DNA from: Pseudomonadota bacterium
Lineage (GTDB): Bacteria; Pseudomonadota; Gammaproteobacteria; Pseudomonadales; Pseudohongiellaceae
Direction: 5' to 3'
Assembly (NCBI GenBank): GCA_027592275.1
Contig: JAQCKF010000005.1
Coordinates: 81,916 to 145,915, forward strand
DNA: 64,000 nt
Within the stretch, counting starts at the first letter, position 1; every line of letters starts with the position of its first letter. Positions 55,272-63,652 of this stretch are shown here, one piece after another. The notes below the pieces were generated by a model that was not told the origin of the DNA, did not search any database, and saw only the letters and a list, made by a program, of their open reading frames with translations. The translations under genes were made by a program, and so were the position numbers.

Positions 55272-55336
55272 GCCAATTTCCACTTATAAATCAATGTTTT
55301 GCAGAGCTTAACCTCTTTGTCAGCGCATTTTTTTTT

Positions 55337-55379
55337 GCTTATACACTGCTTACACACTCTTTTTTAGTGATTACACACT
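55337..55379 (+). repeat. GCTTACACACT motif array, right copy
   Basis: Three units in the same direction: GCTTATACACT (55337-55347), GCTTACACACT (55348-55358) and GATTACACACT (55369-55379). Spacing equals that of the left array (two in tandem, then a third about 10 bp on). This and the fragment before it fill the gap 55192-55558. Confidence 0.65.
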
Positions 55380-55558
55380 TTTTCTAGCGTCAAATCCTCG
55401 ATGTCACGATGACTGAGGTTGAATCGGTGGTAGAGCCATACGGCATATTGAATTATTTCAGGTGGGAATCGGTGACGTTTGTACATTTTTGGTTGAGTCA
55501 TGAGTTGAATACTGGCAGATTGGCAGTTAACTTGTCAGTACCCTACCCGGAATCAGTA

Positions 55559-56752
55559 ATGCGCAACACACTAATCAAATTTGGTCTCATGACCTTTTCA
55601 ATACTCGGATTAGCGGCATGTCAAAAAATAGACTCGCTCGGATCTTTGCCGCATGCAGGTGACATTGTTTTTACCGAGATCATGCCGCTTGATACCGCAG
55701 ACGGTTCTAACTGGGTGGAGCTTTACAATACCAGCGACACCAGTATCCAATTGCAGCAATGCTTAATCAGCAATAGAACCGGGAAAATACTGACAGTATC
55801 TGAATCGTTGATAGTTGAGCCAGAGCACTTCGCAGTCTTTAGTAGTAATGCTGTTGAAAGTACCGCACTACCACTATCTTTAAGCCAGCCCAATTTCGAT
55901 TTTCCTGTAGATGATTTCCAGCTGAACTCTAACGAAACTCTAAAGTTGCTTTGCGACAACCGATTAATCGATCAAATAACATATGACGTTAATTCGCCAG
56001 AATATGTGGACATTACAACTTCTTGGCAGCGTCACTATCGTCCTAACGAACCCGCAGACTCTATAAGCAACGCCTGGTGCTACACGAATCCACTTGAAAA
56101 CTATGAATACGGATCTGCAAAATTCGCAACACCGGGTAGAGCAAACTCATTTTGTTCTTCAATCGCGCCTTTCATCGCCTACGGCAATCAGGCAGCCGTG
56201 ATGATAGAAGGTATAGACCTGGAAGCTACCTTACGCGTGGCTGAGGCGGAGATGGCACGCAAATCAGCTACTTCAGAATTGGTAATATGGGGTATACGAG
56301 ATCAAGTTATTACGCCGGAAATTGCGAGGAAGGTTTCTGAACTGTATTTCTCCAACATCGACATGCTCTATGAATCCACTCCATTCACCGCAATAGATTG
56401 GAATCACGCGGTTTGGCATTTCGCTTGGGCTATTTCTAATTTGTATCGAAATGGCGACGCTGTGATCAAAAACGAGTTACAACTAGCCTATGAGGATGCA
56501 CAAAAGCGACCTGAAACTCTTGATCTTTTTAAGTATATTGCCATCAACTATGTGCGCGGAGAGCGCATCGTAATGGGCGATATCCACACGCCCGCGCACG
56601 AGGACGTGCAAAAACTTATTGTCGCACCGGGAAACGCTGGCTACTTAAATAGCTATGAAGAATATTATGAAAAAAGAAGGGGTCCTATAACAACAAAAGC
56701 AATTAATGCGGTCTATATCGCTGGAAAATCCCTTTCAGATTTATTTCAGTAA
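55559..56752 (+). CDS. Lamin-tail-domain lipoprotein with unrecognised C-terminal domain
   Basis: The start at 55559 gives MRNTLIKFGLMTFSILGLAAC with a perfect lipobox (LAAC, Cys21); the frame is open 50 codons further up but without a plausible start. Residues about 34-200 match the lamin tail domain: DIVFTEIMPL, SNWVELYNTSDTSIQLQQC, FAVFSSN and, at the end, ATPGRANSFC. Residues about 205-397 form a separate mostly helical part, with VIWGIRDQVITPE and WNHAVWHFAWAISNLYRNG, that I do not recognise. Probably an extracytoplasmic anchor or carrier. It is monocistronic between the mini-island and the TIGR03643 gene. Confidence 0.7.
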   Translation: MRNTLIKFGLMTFSILGLAACQKIDSLGSLPHAGDIVFTEIMPLDTADGSNWVELYNTSDTSIQLQQCLISNRTGKILTVSESLIVEPEHFAVFSSNAVESTALPLSLSQPNFDFPVDDFQLNSNETLKLLCDNRLIDQITYDVNSPEYVDITTSWQRHYRPNEPADSISNAWCYTNPLENYEYGSAKFATPGRANSFCSSIAPFIAYGNQAAVMIEGIDLEATLRVAEAEMARKSATSELVIWGIRDQVITPEIARKVSELYFSNIDMLYESTPFTAIDWNHAVWHFAWAISNLYRNGDAVIKNELQLAYEDAQKRPETLDLFKYIAINYVRGERIVMGDIHTPAHEDVQKLIVAPGNAGYLNSYEEYYEKRRGPITTKAINAVYIAGKSLSDLFQ

Positions 56753-57127
56753 TGCGGATAGATAAGGGATAGTTGGGGACACTAACAATTTAACAACTTA
56801 AAACCTCCTAGGTTTAGGTTTTTCTAATAGCCACCGCTTCGGTATTAGTACGGTGTTCGGTTCAGAAAACCCCCAGAAAATCTTGAATTTATTCGACCCG
56901 GTCGTCTGTTGGGACAAGATCCTCTATGACGTCCCAGTCATAACATAAGGCTGGCAGCGCCCTCCTTTATCCCGACCAAGCACAAGTAATCTGTTCTTTG
57001 AAGTTTGGCGTAGAAGAGGCGTAGCTAATAAGGAATAAAAGGCCTTCCGCAATTCCGCTATCTATCGAAGCTCATACCGTAAGCTGGCTCATAGCTGACA
57101 TTCCTTACTTTTTCCTGGGACTTAAGA
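56753..57127. other. 375-bp gap between the lipoprotein gene and the TIGR03643-type gene
   Basis: Holds a short hairpin AAACCT-CCT-AGGTTT followed by AGGTTTTTCT (56801-56824), which may terminate the lipoprotein transcript, and one copy of a GGGGACAC repeat (56775-56800). A 40-codon open stretch on the minus strand was seen but has no start and no recognisable similarity. Otherwise nothing that I can name. Confidence 0.4.
56775..56800 (+). repeat. GGGGACAC..TTAACAACTTA repeat, copy 1
   Basis: This 26-bp sequence recurs with about six substitutions at 59137-59162, and a shortened form lies at 63878-63897. On the other strand it reads TAAGTTGTTAAATTGTTAGTGTCCCC, which resembles sequences found around REP-associated transposases. 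Confidence 0.5.
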
Positions 57128-57403
57128 ATGATTATAGATACTTTTAGTCGATTGCCACTCCATGAGCAGTCTCGAATTATTGAGATGGCCTGGGAAGATA
57201 GAACCCCTTTTGAAGCAATTGAACTGCAATTTGGATTCGGAGAAAAAGAGGTTATCCAAATAATGCAACACCAGTTGAAATTAGCATCTTTTAGGAATTG
57301 GCGCATGCGGGTTCGCGGACGGGCTACTAAACATACTGCATTCCGTGATCCCAAAGTATTACGCGGATATTGTAAGACTCAATACAAGATTCGACAGAAT
57401 TAG
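57128..57403 (+). CDS. TIGR03643/DUF2805 family protein
   Basis: A 91-residue protein with the family pattern: a helix-turn-helix-like N-terminal half (RIIEMAWEDRTPFEAIELQFGFGEKEVIQIM) read here as IIEMAWEDRTPFEAIELQFG, and the conserved SFRNWRMRVRGRATKH segment, then a basic tail. Function is unknown; relatives are small, often next to photolyase/cryptochrome or other light-response genes. It stands 139 bp upstream of an iron-sulfur photolyase on the same strand, which supports that link. Confidence 0.8.
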   Translation: MIIDTFSRLPLHEQSRIIEMAWEDRTPFEAIELQFGFGEKEVIQIMQHQLKLASFRNWRMRVRGRATKHTAFRDPKVLRGYCKTQYKIRQN

Positions 57404-57542
57404 AGAGGGTAGTGTTGGAGAGAACCTCGTATTCAATAAAAAACAAGTAGCCACAAGCATTCGTTACTGCAAAAAAACAGAAAGCAAAGAAAAAACATCC
57501 ATTAAAATTCACTGATAAAAAGTCGCCCCTCTCTCCACAATT

Positions 57543-59111
57543 ATGAATTTAGATCAACTGCCCAAGATAAAAAACGTTCGATGGATATTCGGTGACCAAC
57601 TTAATGCTAGCCACTCATGGTATGCAGAGAAATGCGAAGAGACTCTATATGTAATTGCTGAATTACCCCAAGAAGTTAATTATGTGCGCCATCATGTACA
57701 GAAAGTATGTGCTTTTTTTCTGGCTATGGAAGCCTTCTCCGAATCACTCCAAAGCCACGGTCATAAAGTTCTGCGCCTGACTCTTGATGAATCCATAGAA
57801 TTTGAATCTCTGCAACAACTTGTAAAGGTAATCATAACTAGAACTAGCTGCTCCAGTTTCGAGTACCAGCGACCAGATGAATATCGCTTGCTTAGTCAGT
57901 TACATGAATTGGCGAGTCAAGTTAGCATTACTATGAAAGAAGTAGACAGCGAGCACTTTCTGGTGCCGTTTGAAGAACTATCTAGCTATTTCAAACCAAA
58001 TACTAGCGTACGCATGGAGATGTTCTATCGAAAAATGCGCAAGCTTTTCGACATTCTGATGACAGATGACGGCCCTTTAGGGGAGCGCTGGAATTTCGAT
58101 ACTGAGAATCGAAAATCTTTTTCAAGAAGCGCACTATCTGAAATACCACCACCCCTCGTATTCAAGAATGATGCGCGCGTAGCAATAGCCCGCTTGGAAA
58201 AACATAAGATTAGAACGATTGGCGAACCTGATGACAACTTGCTATGGCCAATAGACCGAACCCAGTCGTTGCAGCTACTTGAATATTTTTGTGAGTTTGG
58301 CTTGTCGAAATTTGGTTTGTATCAGGATGCGATGACTGAGAATAGCGAACATCAGTGGAGCTTGTACCATTCAAGATTAAGCTTTTCACTGAACACAAAA
58401 ATGTTACACCCAATGCTGTTGATCCAGACTGCAATTCAAGCTTTCGAAATTTCTAACGGGGATATTAACCTCGCACAGGTCGAGGGATTCATACGCCAGA
58501 TTCTAGGATGGCGCGAGTACGTGCGCGGCATGTACTGGTCGAACATGCCAAATTATTCTGTAGCAAATTCACTGGATGCAAATAGGCCCCTGCCTGGCTG
58601 GTTCTGGAGCGGCGATACAAAAATGAATTGCGCCAAGAAAAGCATTCAACAGACCATGACTTACAGTTACGCCCATCACATACAACGCTTGATGGTCACC
58701 GGCAATTTCTCGCTATTAGCTGGCCTGGCACCCGATGAAGTTGATGAGTGGTATCTGGGTGTTTATGTTGACGCAATAGAGTGGGTTGAGCTGCCCAACA
58801 CACGGGGCATGGCGTTGTTTGCAGATGGGGGTTTAATTGCATCCAAACCTTATGCTGCCAGCGGTAACTACATCAACAAAATGAGCGATTACTGCAAAGG
58901 CTGTGTGTACAACGTAAAAGAGCGAATCACAGAAGATGCCTGTCCTTTCAATGCCTTGTATTGGCACTTTATTGATAGGAACAAAGACCGTTTCTCTGGC
59001 AACCCGCGAATGGCGTTCCCTTATAGTACATGGCGCAAGTATTCATCACAGGAACAGGCAAATATTGTTGCGAAAGGTGATCAATTGCTGTCAGACCTTG
59101 AGTCTCTTTGA
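57543..59111 (+). CDS. Iron-sulfur bacterial cryptochrome/photolyase (FeS-BCP)
   Basis: A 522-residue member of the photolyase-related COG3046 group, whose best-known member is Agrobacterium PhrB, a (6-4) photolyase. The N-terminal domain begins VRWIFGDQLNASHSWY. The FAD domain includes GFIRQILGWREYVRGMYW and YAHHIQRLMVTGNF. Cys363, Cys451, Cys454 and Cys467 are spaced 88-3-13, identical to the four 4Fe-4S ligands of PhrB (350, 438, 441, 454), so the cluster should be intact. It is a different class from the photolyase at 29221. It is convergent with the CFA-type operon. Confidence 0.93.
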   Translation: MNLDQLPKIKNVRWIFGDQLNASHSWYAEKCEETLYVIAELPQEVNYVRHHVQKVCAFFLAMEAFSESLQSHGHKVLRLTLDESIEFESLQQLVKVIITRTSCSSFEYQRPDEYRLLSQLHELASQVSITMKEVDSEHFLVPFEELSSYFKPNTSVRMEMFYRKMRKLFDILMTDDGPLGERWNFDTENRKSFSRSALSEIPPPLVFKNDARVAIARLEKHKIRTIGEPDDNLLWPIDRTQSLQLLEYFCEFGLSKFGLYQDAMTENSEHQWSLYHSRLSFSLNTKMLHPMLLIQTAIQAFEISNGDINLAQVEGFIRQILGWREYVRGMYWSNMPNYSVANSLDANRPLPGWFWSGDTKMNCAKKSIQQTMTYSYAHHIQRLMVTGNFSLLAGLAPDEVDEWYLGVYVDAIEWVELPNTRGMALFADGGLIASKPYAASGNYINKMSDYCKGCVYNVKERITEDACPFNALYWHFIDRNKDRFSGNPRMAFPYSTWRKYSSQEQANIVAKGDQLLSDLESL

Positions 59112-59136
59112 TCTAACCAGTTAACAGGTGGCCACC

Positions 59137-59162
59137 GGGGACACCGAAAACTTAATAACTTA
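59137..59162 (+). repeat. GGGGACAC..TTAATAACTTA repeat, copy 2
   Basis: Second copy of the repeat at 56775. It fills the 48-bp convergent gap between the photolyase and the methyltransferase gene and contributes the last codon of the latter. Confidence 0.5.
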
Positions 59163-60266
59163 GGTTAAGTTACTTTTTTGGGTATTTAGCCTAGAATTAC
59201 TGAAAAGATAATGTGCGACCAACCATTGCTTACCATTATCTAAGCCGAAGAGCTCAGCGCAAGACATGTAGAAAATACGCCAGCGATGGAACCAAAGCTT
59301 CGCTTCCTTCTCCGTGTAATTTTCCTTAAACGCATCAATAATTCGCTCCTTATTCTTGTCAGTCTTCTCTAACCAATGATTACAGGTTTTCTGATAATGC
59401 TGACCATTAATCAGCCAGCGGCTCTCAATTTTTAATTGTTCCTGGAAATGGAGCAAGGTGTCGATTGATGGCATTAGCCCACCAGTAAAAAAATATTTAG
59501 ACATCCAGTCTTGTTCGCTTTTTACATCGAATGGGTACATAACATTACGGTGTGCGAAAATGTGGAGAAATAACTTGCCTTCGGATGTAAGCCAATCTGA
59601 TATCCGTTTAAACAATTGCCGATAATTACGCATGTGTTCAAACATTTCGATAGAAATCACCCGATCAAATTGCGCTGACTCTAATTCCAAAAAGTTGACG
59701 TCCGCAGTAATGATCGTAACGTTATCGAAGCCAGCTTTTCGACATAGATGGTCAATGTAGCTCTTTTGGGTACTTGAATTTGAAACCGCTGTGATTTTGC
59801 TTCTTGGGTACTTTTCGGCCATCCAAAGGGTAAGAGAACCCCAACCGCAGCCTAATTCCAATATTCTCTGGTCATTATCAAGCTCAGCACGCTTCGAGTA
59901 GAGCGACAGCATTTCTTCTTCGGCTTGATCTAAAGTGGTATTGGAATCGGGATAATATGCACAACTATATTTAAGGCGCTTCCCAAGCGATGCAAGATAG
60001 AAGTCAGTTGCAACCTCATAATGTTGCGCGTTCGCGGCATCTGTCTCGATTGCAATAGGGCTTCTTCTTAGCTCTTCAATTAGCGCTTGAAAGCGATCTT
60101 GTTGATATTCTGGTTGGTCGATGAATTCGTCTCTGAGGCGTTTTTTGCAGAGACGGCGAATACCGTAACGCACCATGGAGTCAGGAAGCCTCCCCTGCTC
60201 GGAGAGCTCGATTAGCTTGCCGGCAAAGGGAAGGCCAATCGCAGATTCTGATTTTTTGATGTTCAT
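59160..60266 (-). CDS. CFA synthase-family SAM methyltransferase (short type)
   Basis: A 368-residue cyclopropane-fatty-acid-synthase-like enzyme. SAM-binding motif LELGCGWGSLTLWMA (about 136-150). Residues that hold bicarbonate in E. coli Cfa are kept: Cys102 in KYSCAYY, Glu210 in IEMFEHM and His235 in KLFLHIF. The N-terminal lipid-binding domain is short, as in the plant coclaurine N-methyltransferase-like branch of the family, so the acceptor may be a lipid or a small amine. Last gene of the four-gene minus-strand operon, 12 bp after the other family member. Confidence 0.85.
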   Translation of the reverse strand: MNIKKSESAIGLPFAGKLIELSEQGRLPDSMVRYGIRRLCKKRLRDEFIDQPEYQQDRFQALIEELRRSPIAIETDAANAQHYEVATDFYLASLGKRLKYSCAYYPDSNTTLDQAEEEMLSLYSKRAELDNDQRILELGCGWGSLTLWMAEKYPRSKITAVSNSSTQKSYIDHLCRKAGFDNVTIITADVNFLELESAQFDRVISIEMFEHMRNYRQLFKRISDWLTSEGKLFLHIFAHRNVMYPFDVKSEQDWMSKYFFTGGLMPSIDTLLHFQEQLKIESRWLINGQHYQKTCNHWLEKTDKNKERIIDAFKENYTEKEAKLWFHRWRIFYMSCAELFGLDNGKQWLVAHYLFSNSRLNTQKSNLT

Positions 60267-60278
60267 ATGGGCTCCCTA

Positions 60279-61634
60279 CTAACGACCTTTATCATCGCTT
60301 TTTAGTGAGTTATTAATACTTGCTTGCTTCCGGAAAAGAATTTGCCCGACACTGATCGCACGCTCATCGAAAGCGCCCTCACAATAACAAAAATAGAATT
60401 CCCACATTCTCTGAAAGCTGGAGTTGTAGCCTTGCTCTTTGACCTGCTCAATATTTTCATAAAAGCGTTTACGCCAATCCCGCAAGGTTTGAGCATAGCT
60501 AAGCCCCATGTCGTGAACGTCTTCCAGCATTAAACGATTTCTGCTGGCGTAGTCTATGATCACGCTATAGCAAGGCATAAAACCACCTGGAAAGATGTAC
60601 TTCTTAATATAATCGACTTGCTTCAATGCTCTATGATACTGATCATCGTCTATAACAATTGCTTGAATTAGTGCTTTGCCATCAGGCTTCAAAAGGGAGT
60701 TTAGCTTTCTAAAATAGGTATCGAGGTACTGGTGACCCACTGCCTCAATCATTTCGATAGAAACTAATTTATCGTAGAGCCCCTCAACATCACGATAATC
60801 TTGAAGCTTAACCGTAACTAAATCGCTTAGGCCCTCACGGACAATACGATCTTGGGTTTCTTTGAACTGTTCTTGAGAAATGGTTACGGTAGTAACTTTG
60901 CAACCAACAACACTGGCTGCGAAACAAGCGAACCCACCCCAGCCTGAGCCAATTTCGATAAGATGATCTTGCTTCTTTAATTCCAATGCAGCGCAAATTC
61001 TATTAAGCTTCCGGCATGAGGCCTGTTCGAGGTCATCACCTGCTTCGTATAACGCGGACGAATACATCATCCGCTGATCGAGAAATAGACGAAAGAATGG
61101 GTTGCCCAAATCGTAATGATTAGCTATGTTTTTCTTAGATCCGCGCCTAGTATTTCGTCTGAATTTATTCCATAGACGAAATGATGATTGAGCAAACCGC
61201 GCCAAACCAGATTCCATCTGATTTAGAACCAATCGGTTCTTAACAAATATTCTAATTAATTTGCTTAAGTCGTCAGCACTCCACAAGCCATTTAGATAAG
61301 CTTCAGCTGAGCCGTTACTGCCACTCAATGCAACCTGCGTATAGCTGCCGAGGTCGTGTATTACCAAGGTGCATTGCAGCGGCGCGTCGCAGTTGCCTAG
61401 ACTAGTGCTGCCGACTGCATCAACAAGATGAATGCAGCCACCTTCAATCTTCTGAAATAATTCAATGAACTTATTACGAAAGAAACGATCAACTATTGAA
61501 TGTTTACTTACAGCCTCTAATTGACGTCCAACGGGTGAGAAAATGGACGGTATGCTTTCGCCTTGGGGAAATTGGCTAGAGTTTACGGTGATCTGGTATT
61601 TTGCGGCTGAATTAGTCATATAATTGATATTCAC
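60279..61634 (-). CDS. CFA synthase-family lipid methyltransferase, variant active site
   Basis: A 451-residue protein with the full-length lipid-binding N-terminal domain and SAM domain of cyclopropane synthases (IEIGSGWGGFACFAA; NHYDLGNPFFRLFLD). Compared with E. coli Cfa, the bicarbonate-binding Cys139 is Ser193 (MMYSSALY) and His266 is Gln324 (ALIQAIV), while Glu297 (EMIEAVG) is kept. This pattern, with a FAD oxidoreductase and a DUF1365 gene just upstream, fits the branch that methylates phospholipid acyl chains without forming a ring (UfaM/BfaB-like). The product is inferred. It starts 3 bp after the DUF1365 stop. Confidence 0.88.
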   Translation of the reverse strand: MNINYMTNSAAKYQITVNSSQFPQGESIPSIFSPVGRQLEAVSKHSIVDRFFRNKFIELFQKIEGGCIHLVDAVGSTSLGNCDAPLQCTLVIHDLGSYTQVALSGSNGSAEAYLNGLWSADDLSKLIRIFVKNRLVLNQMESGLARFAQSSFRLWNKFRRNTRRGSKKNIANHYDLGNPFFRLFLDQRMMYSSALYEAGDDLEQASCRKLNRICAALELKKQDHLIEIGSGWGGFACFAASVVGCKVTTVTISQEQFKETQDRIVREGLSDLVTVKLQDYRDVEGLYDKLVSIEMIEAVGHQYLDTYFRKLNSLLKPDGKALIQAIVIDDDQYHRALKQVDYIKKYIFPGGFMPCYSVIIDYASRNRLMLEDVHDMGLSYAQTLRDWRKRFYENIEQVKEQGYNSSFQRMWEFYFCYCEGAFDERAISVGQILFRKQASINNSLKSDDKGR

Positions 61635-61637
61635 ATA

Positions 61638-62387
61638 TTATTTTGGGTGTGAAAAGAAAGGAACTCGTTTGAACCACAAGCACAGCGCTTGATAGTAAAT
61701 CGTAGAAACTGTTTTAATACATACCAGTGGATAGCGAAAGGGCAGAAGGTTCGCTTGAGCGCGAGTCAAAGGCTTTCCGCTAAGCGCCATTGAGGCATAA
61801 AAAATAGATTCATCGTTCTTCGACAAGCTCATTTTGATATAAAATTCGGTATCGCTTATCCGATACTTCCAACGGTATTGGAGATCCATTGGCATAAAGG
61901 GCGAGACATGAAACTGTTTGTCAAATTTGGCGACATGAAAACCTTGATCATCTATTTCCCCATCAATAGAACCGATATCATGCACATACGTAAAACGCTC
62001 GTTCCATGGTGTATTGTGTACTTCAGCCACGAGATAACGCAACTTACCATCCTGATAACACGCCACGAAGACAATAGGATTAAAACAAAATCCCCAATAG
62101 CTCATATTGGCCAATAGATAGGCCTCGCCGTCAAATGAATTACCTGTATGCTCCTTTACCCTAGCGCATACTTCTTGGTATAGACTTTGACGACCTGGAA
62201 GGTAGTTTTGTCGCTTGAATTGGACCAGATTGAACCCGCCAGACGACCACCAGAGACTAGCGCGGTCAAGCGCACTTAGTTGCTTTATATCCACCCAAAC
62301 CTGCAGCATGTGATAACGAAACTCGTGCTTAACCGGTTTAAATCGACTATGAAATACCCAGCCCTCGAATAATTTCAGACTATTCAT
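61638..62387 (-). CDS. DUF1365 family protein
   Basis: A 249-residue DUF1365 protein: WVFHSRFKPVKHEFRYHMLQVWVD at the N terminus (read as HSRFKPVKHEFRYHML), SYWGFCFNPIVFVACYQDG, VAEVHNTPWNERFTYV, KFDKQFHVSPFMPMD. Molecular function is unknown, but the family almost always travels with the FAD oxidoreductase and CFA-type methyltransferase found here, and is linked to membrane-lipid modification. Its start overlaps the stop of the oxidoreductase gene by 4 bp. Confidence 0.93.
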   Translation of the reverse strand: MNSLKLFEGWVFHSRFKPVKHEFRYHMLQVWVDIKQLSALDRASLWWSSGGFNLVQFKRQNYLPGRQSLYQEVCARVKEHTGNSFDGEAYLLANMSYWGFCFNPIVFVACYQDGKLRYLVAEVHNTPWNERFTYVHDIGSIDGEIDDQGFHVAKFDKQFHVSPFMPMDLQYRWKYRISDTEFYIKMSLSKNDESIFYASMALSGKPLTRAQANLLPFRYPLVCIKTVSTIYYQALCLWFKRVPFFSHPK

Positions 62388-63652
62388 TTTACTTGCAACC
62401 GAATTAGCTGGCTAATATCTGCCGCACTTCGTGCGCCATCTTCATGAAATCCCCAACCCCAATAGGCACCAACAAAATAGGTGCCTTGCCGGCCATCAAT
62501 TAGCGACTTCTTCTTTTGCGCGGCAACACTCTTAGCTGTAAACACTGGGTGGTGATAGACTCTCTCTGCCAATATTTTGTCGGGATCTATCTTGTGCTGA
62601 ACATTCAAGGAAGTAAAAACATTTGTTTCTAGCTTCAACCCTTGAAGCAAATTCATCCAATAATTGGCAGTGCAAACTCTCTGAGTATTCGAATCAAAAT
62701 CATTCGGGACTTCAACATTCCAGCTCGCCCAGGACAAGGTATTGGAGTGCATTATCTTTTCATCCGTATGCACTATCACATGATTCTCTTCGAATGGGAT
62801 GGCAGACAGAATATCTTGTTCATCCTCACTGGGCTTATCCAATATAGCTAATGCGCTGTCAGCATGCAGCGCCATTACTACCGCATCAAACATGCTCTCA
62901 TTCCCTTCATCGGTAAGCACTTTAATACCTTGCCCTCGTATAACCCTATTTACTGTCGAGCCAGTTTTCCACTGCACATCTAGCTGCTCGCGCAGCGCTT
63001 TTACATAACTGTTAGAACCGTTCTTAATGACCTGCCATTGTGGACGGTTGCGTATCTGCATTAAACCGTGACGAGAGAAGAAATCTACCAAGTGATGAAT
63101 CGGAAACTGCGTGACCCGTTCGGGCGTAGCCGACCAAAGCGCGCTAATCATTGGGAGCAAGTGGTTATTAATGAAACCTTTACTGTATTTGTTCTTCTTT
63201 AGATATTCAGCGACTGTTGTTTTTGTATCGTTACTTAGAAGTACCTTTGGTGAAGTCTTATAGAACCGAACAATATCGAATATCATGTGATAGAAACTGA
63301 AGCTAAACAAATTACTGCGCTGACAGAATAGTTTGTTCGGATTGGTCGCATTATAGACCACATTCGATTGTCTGTTATGTGCTGAAAAGCTCATATTGGT
63401 GGCTTGCAATTCAACACCAATCTTATCCAACATAGCACAAAAGTTCGGATAAAATTCTCGGCAAAAGATAATAAAGCCGCTATCAATATTTACTGCCTGA
63501 TCGTCTACTACCAACTGATGCGTATCGGTGTGGCCTCCGAAATAATCCTCTTTTTCGAAGAGCGTAACTTCATATTCATCATGCAGGTGGTACGCGGCAC
63601 TTAGGCCCGATATACCTGCCCCAATTATAGCTATACGTTTTTTAATCGACAT
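62384..63652 (-). CDS. FAD-dependent amine-oxidase-family oxidoreductase
   Basis: A 422-residue flavoprotein with a Rossmann FAD motif KKRIAIIGAGISGLSAAYHL at the N terminus, the second dinucleotide element FEKEDYFGGHTDTH, NIDSGFIIF, and the C-terminal FAD-contacting YFVGAYWGWGFHEDGARSA. In the related Rhodobacter and mycobacterial clusters such proteins act on phospholipid-bound acyl chains (desaturation or reduction of methylated chains). First gene of the operon: oxidoreductase, DUF1365, two methyltransferases, with overlaps or tiny gaps throughout. No sigma-E/ChrR-type promoter was recognised upstream. Confidence 0.9.
   Translation of the reverse strand: MSIKKRIAIIGAGISGLSAAYHLHDEYEVTLFEKEDYFGGHTDTHQLVVDDQAVNIDSGFIIFCREFYPNFCAMLDKIGVELQATNMSFSAHNRQSNVVYNATNPNKLFCQRSNLFSFSFYHMIFDIVRFYKTSPKVLLSNDTKTTVAEYLKKNKYSKGFINNHLLPMISALWSATPERVTQFPIHHLVDFFSRHGLMQIRNRPQWQVIKNGSNSYVKALREQLDVQWKTGSTVNRVIRGQGIKVLTDEGNESMFDAVVMALHADSALAILDKPSEDEQDILSAIPFEENHVIVHTDEKIMHSNTLSWASWNVEVPNDFDSNTQRVCTANYWMNLLQGLKLETNVFTSLNVQHKIDPDKILAERVYHHPVFTAKSVAAQKKKSLIDGRQGTYFVGAYWGWGFHEDGARSAADISQLIRLQVK

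Noticed and set aside
55221..55275. Second tRNA-Ile gene
   Set aside because: Only the anticodon arm, T arm and 3' acceptor strand are present; the 5' acceptor strand and D arm are missing, so it is an att-like fragment.
56800..56925. About 40 open codons on the minus strand in the gap after the lipoprotein gene
   Set aside because: No start codon with a ribosome site, ends in a repeat region, and no similarity recognised; may be a gene relic but not callable.
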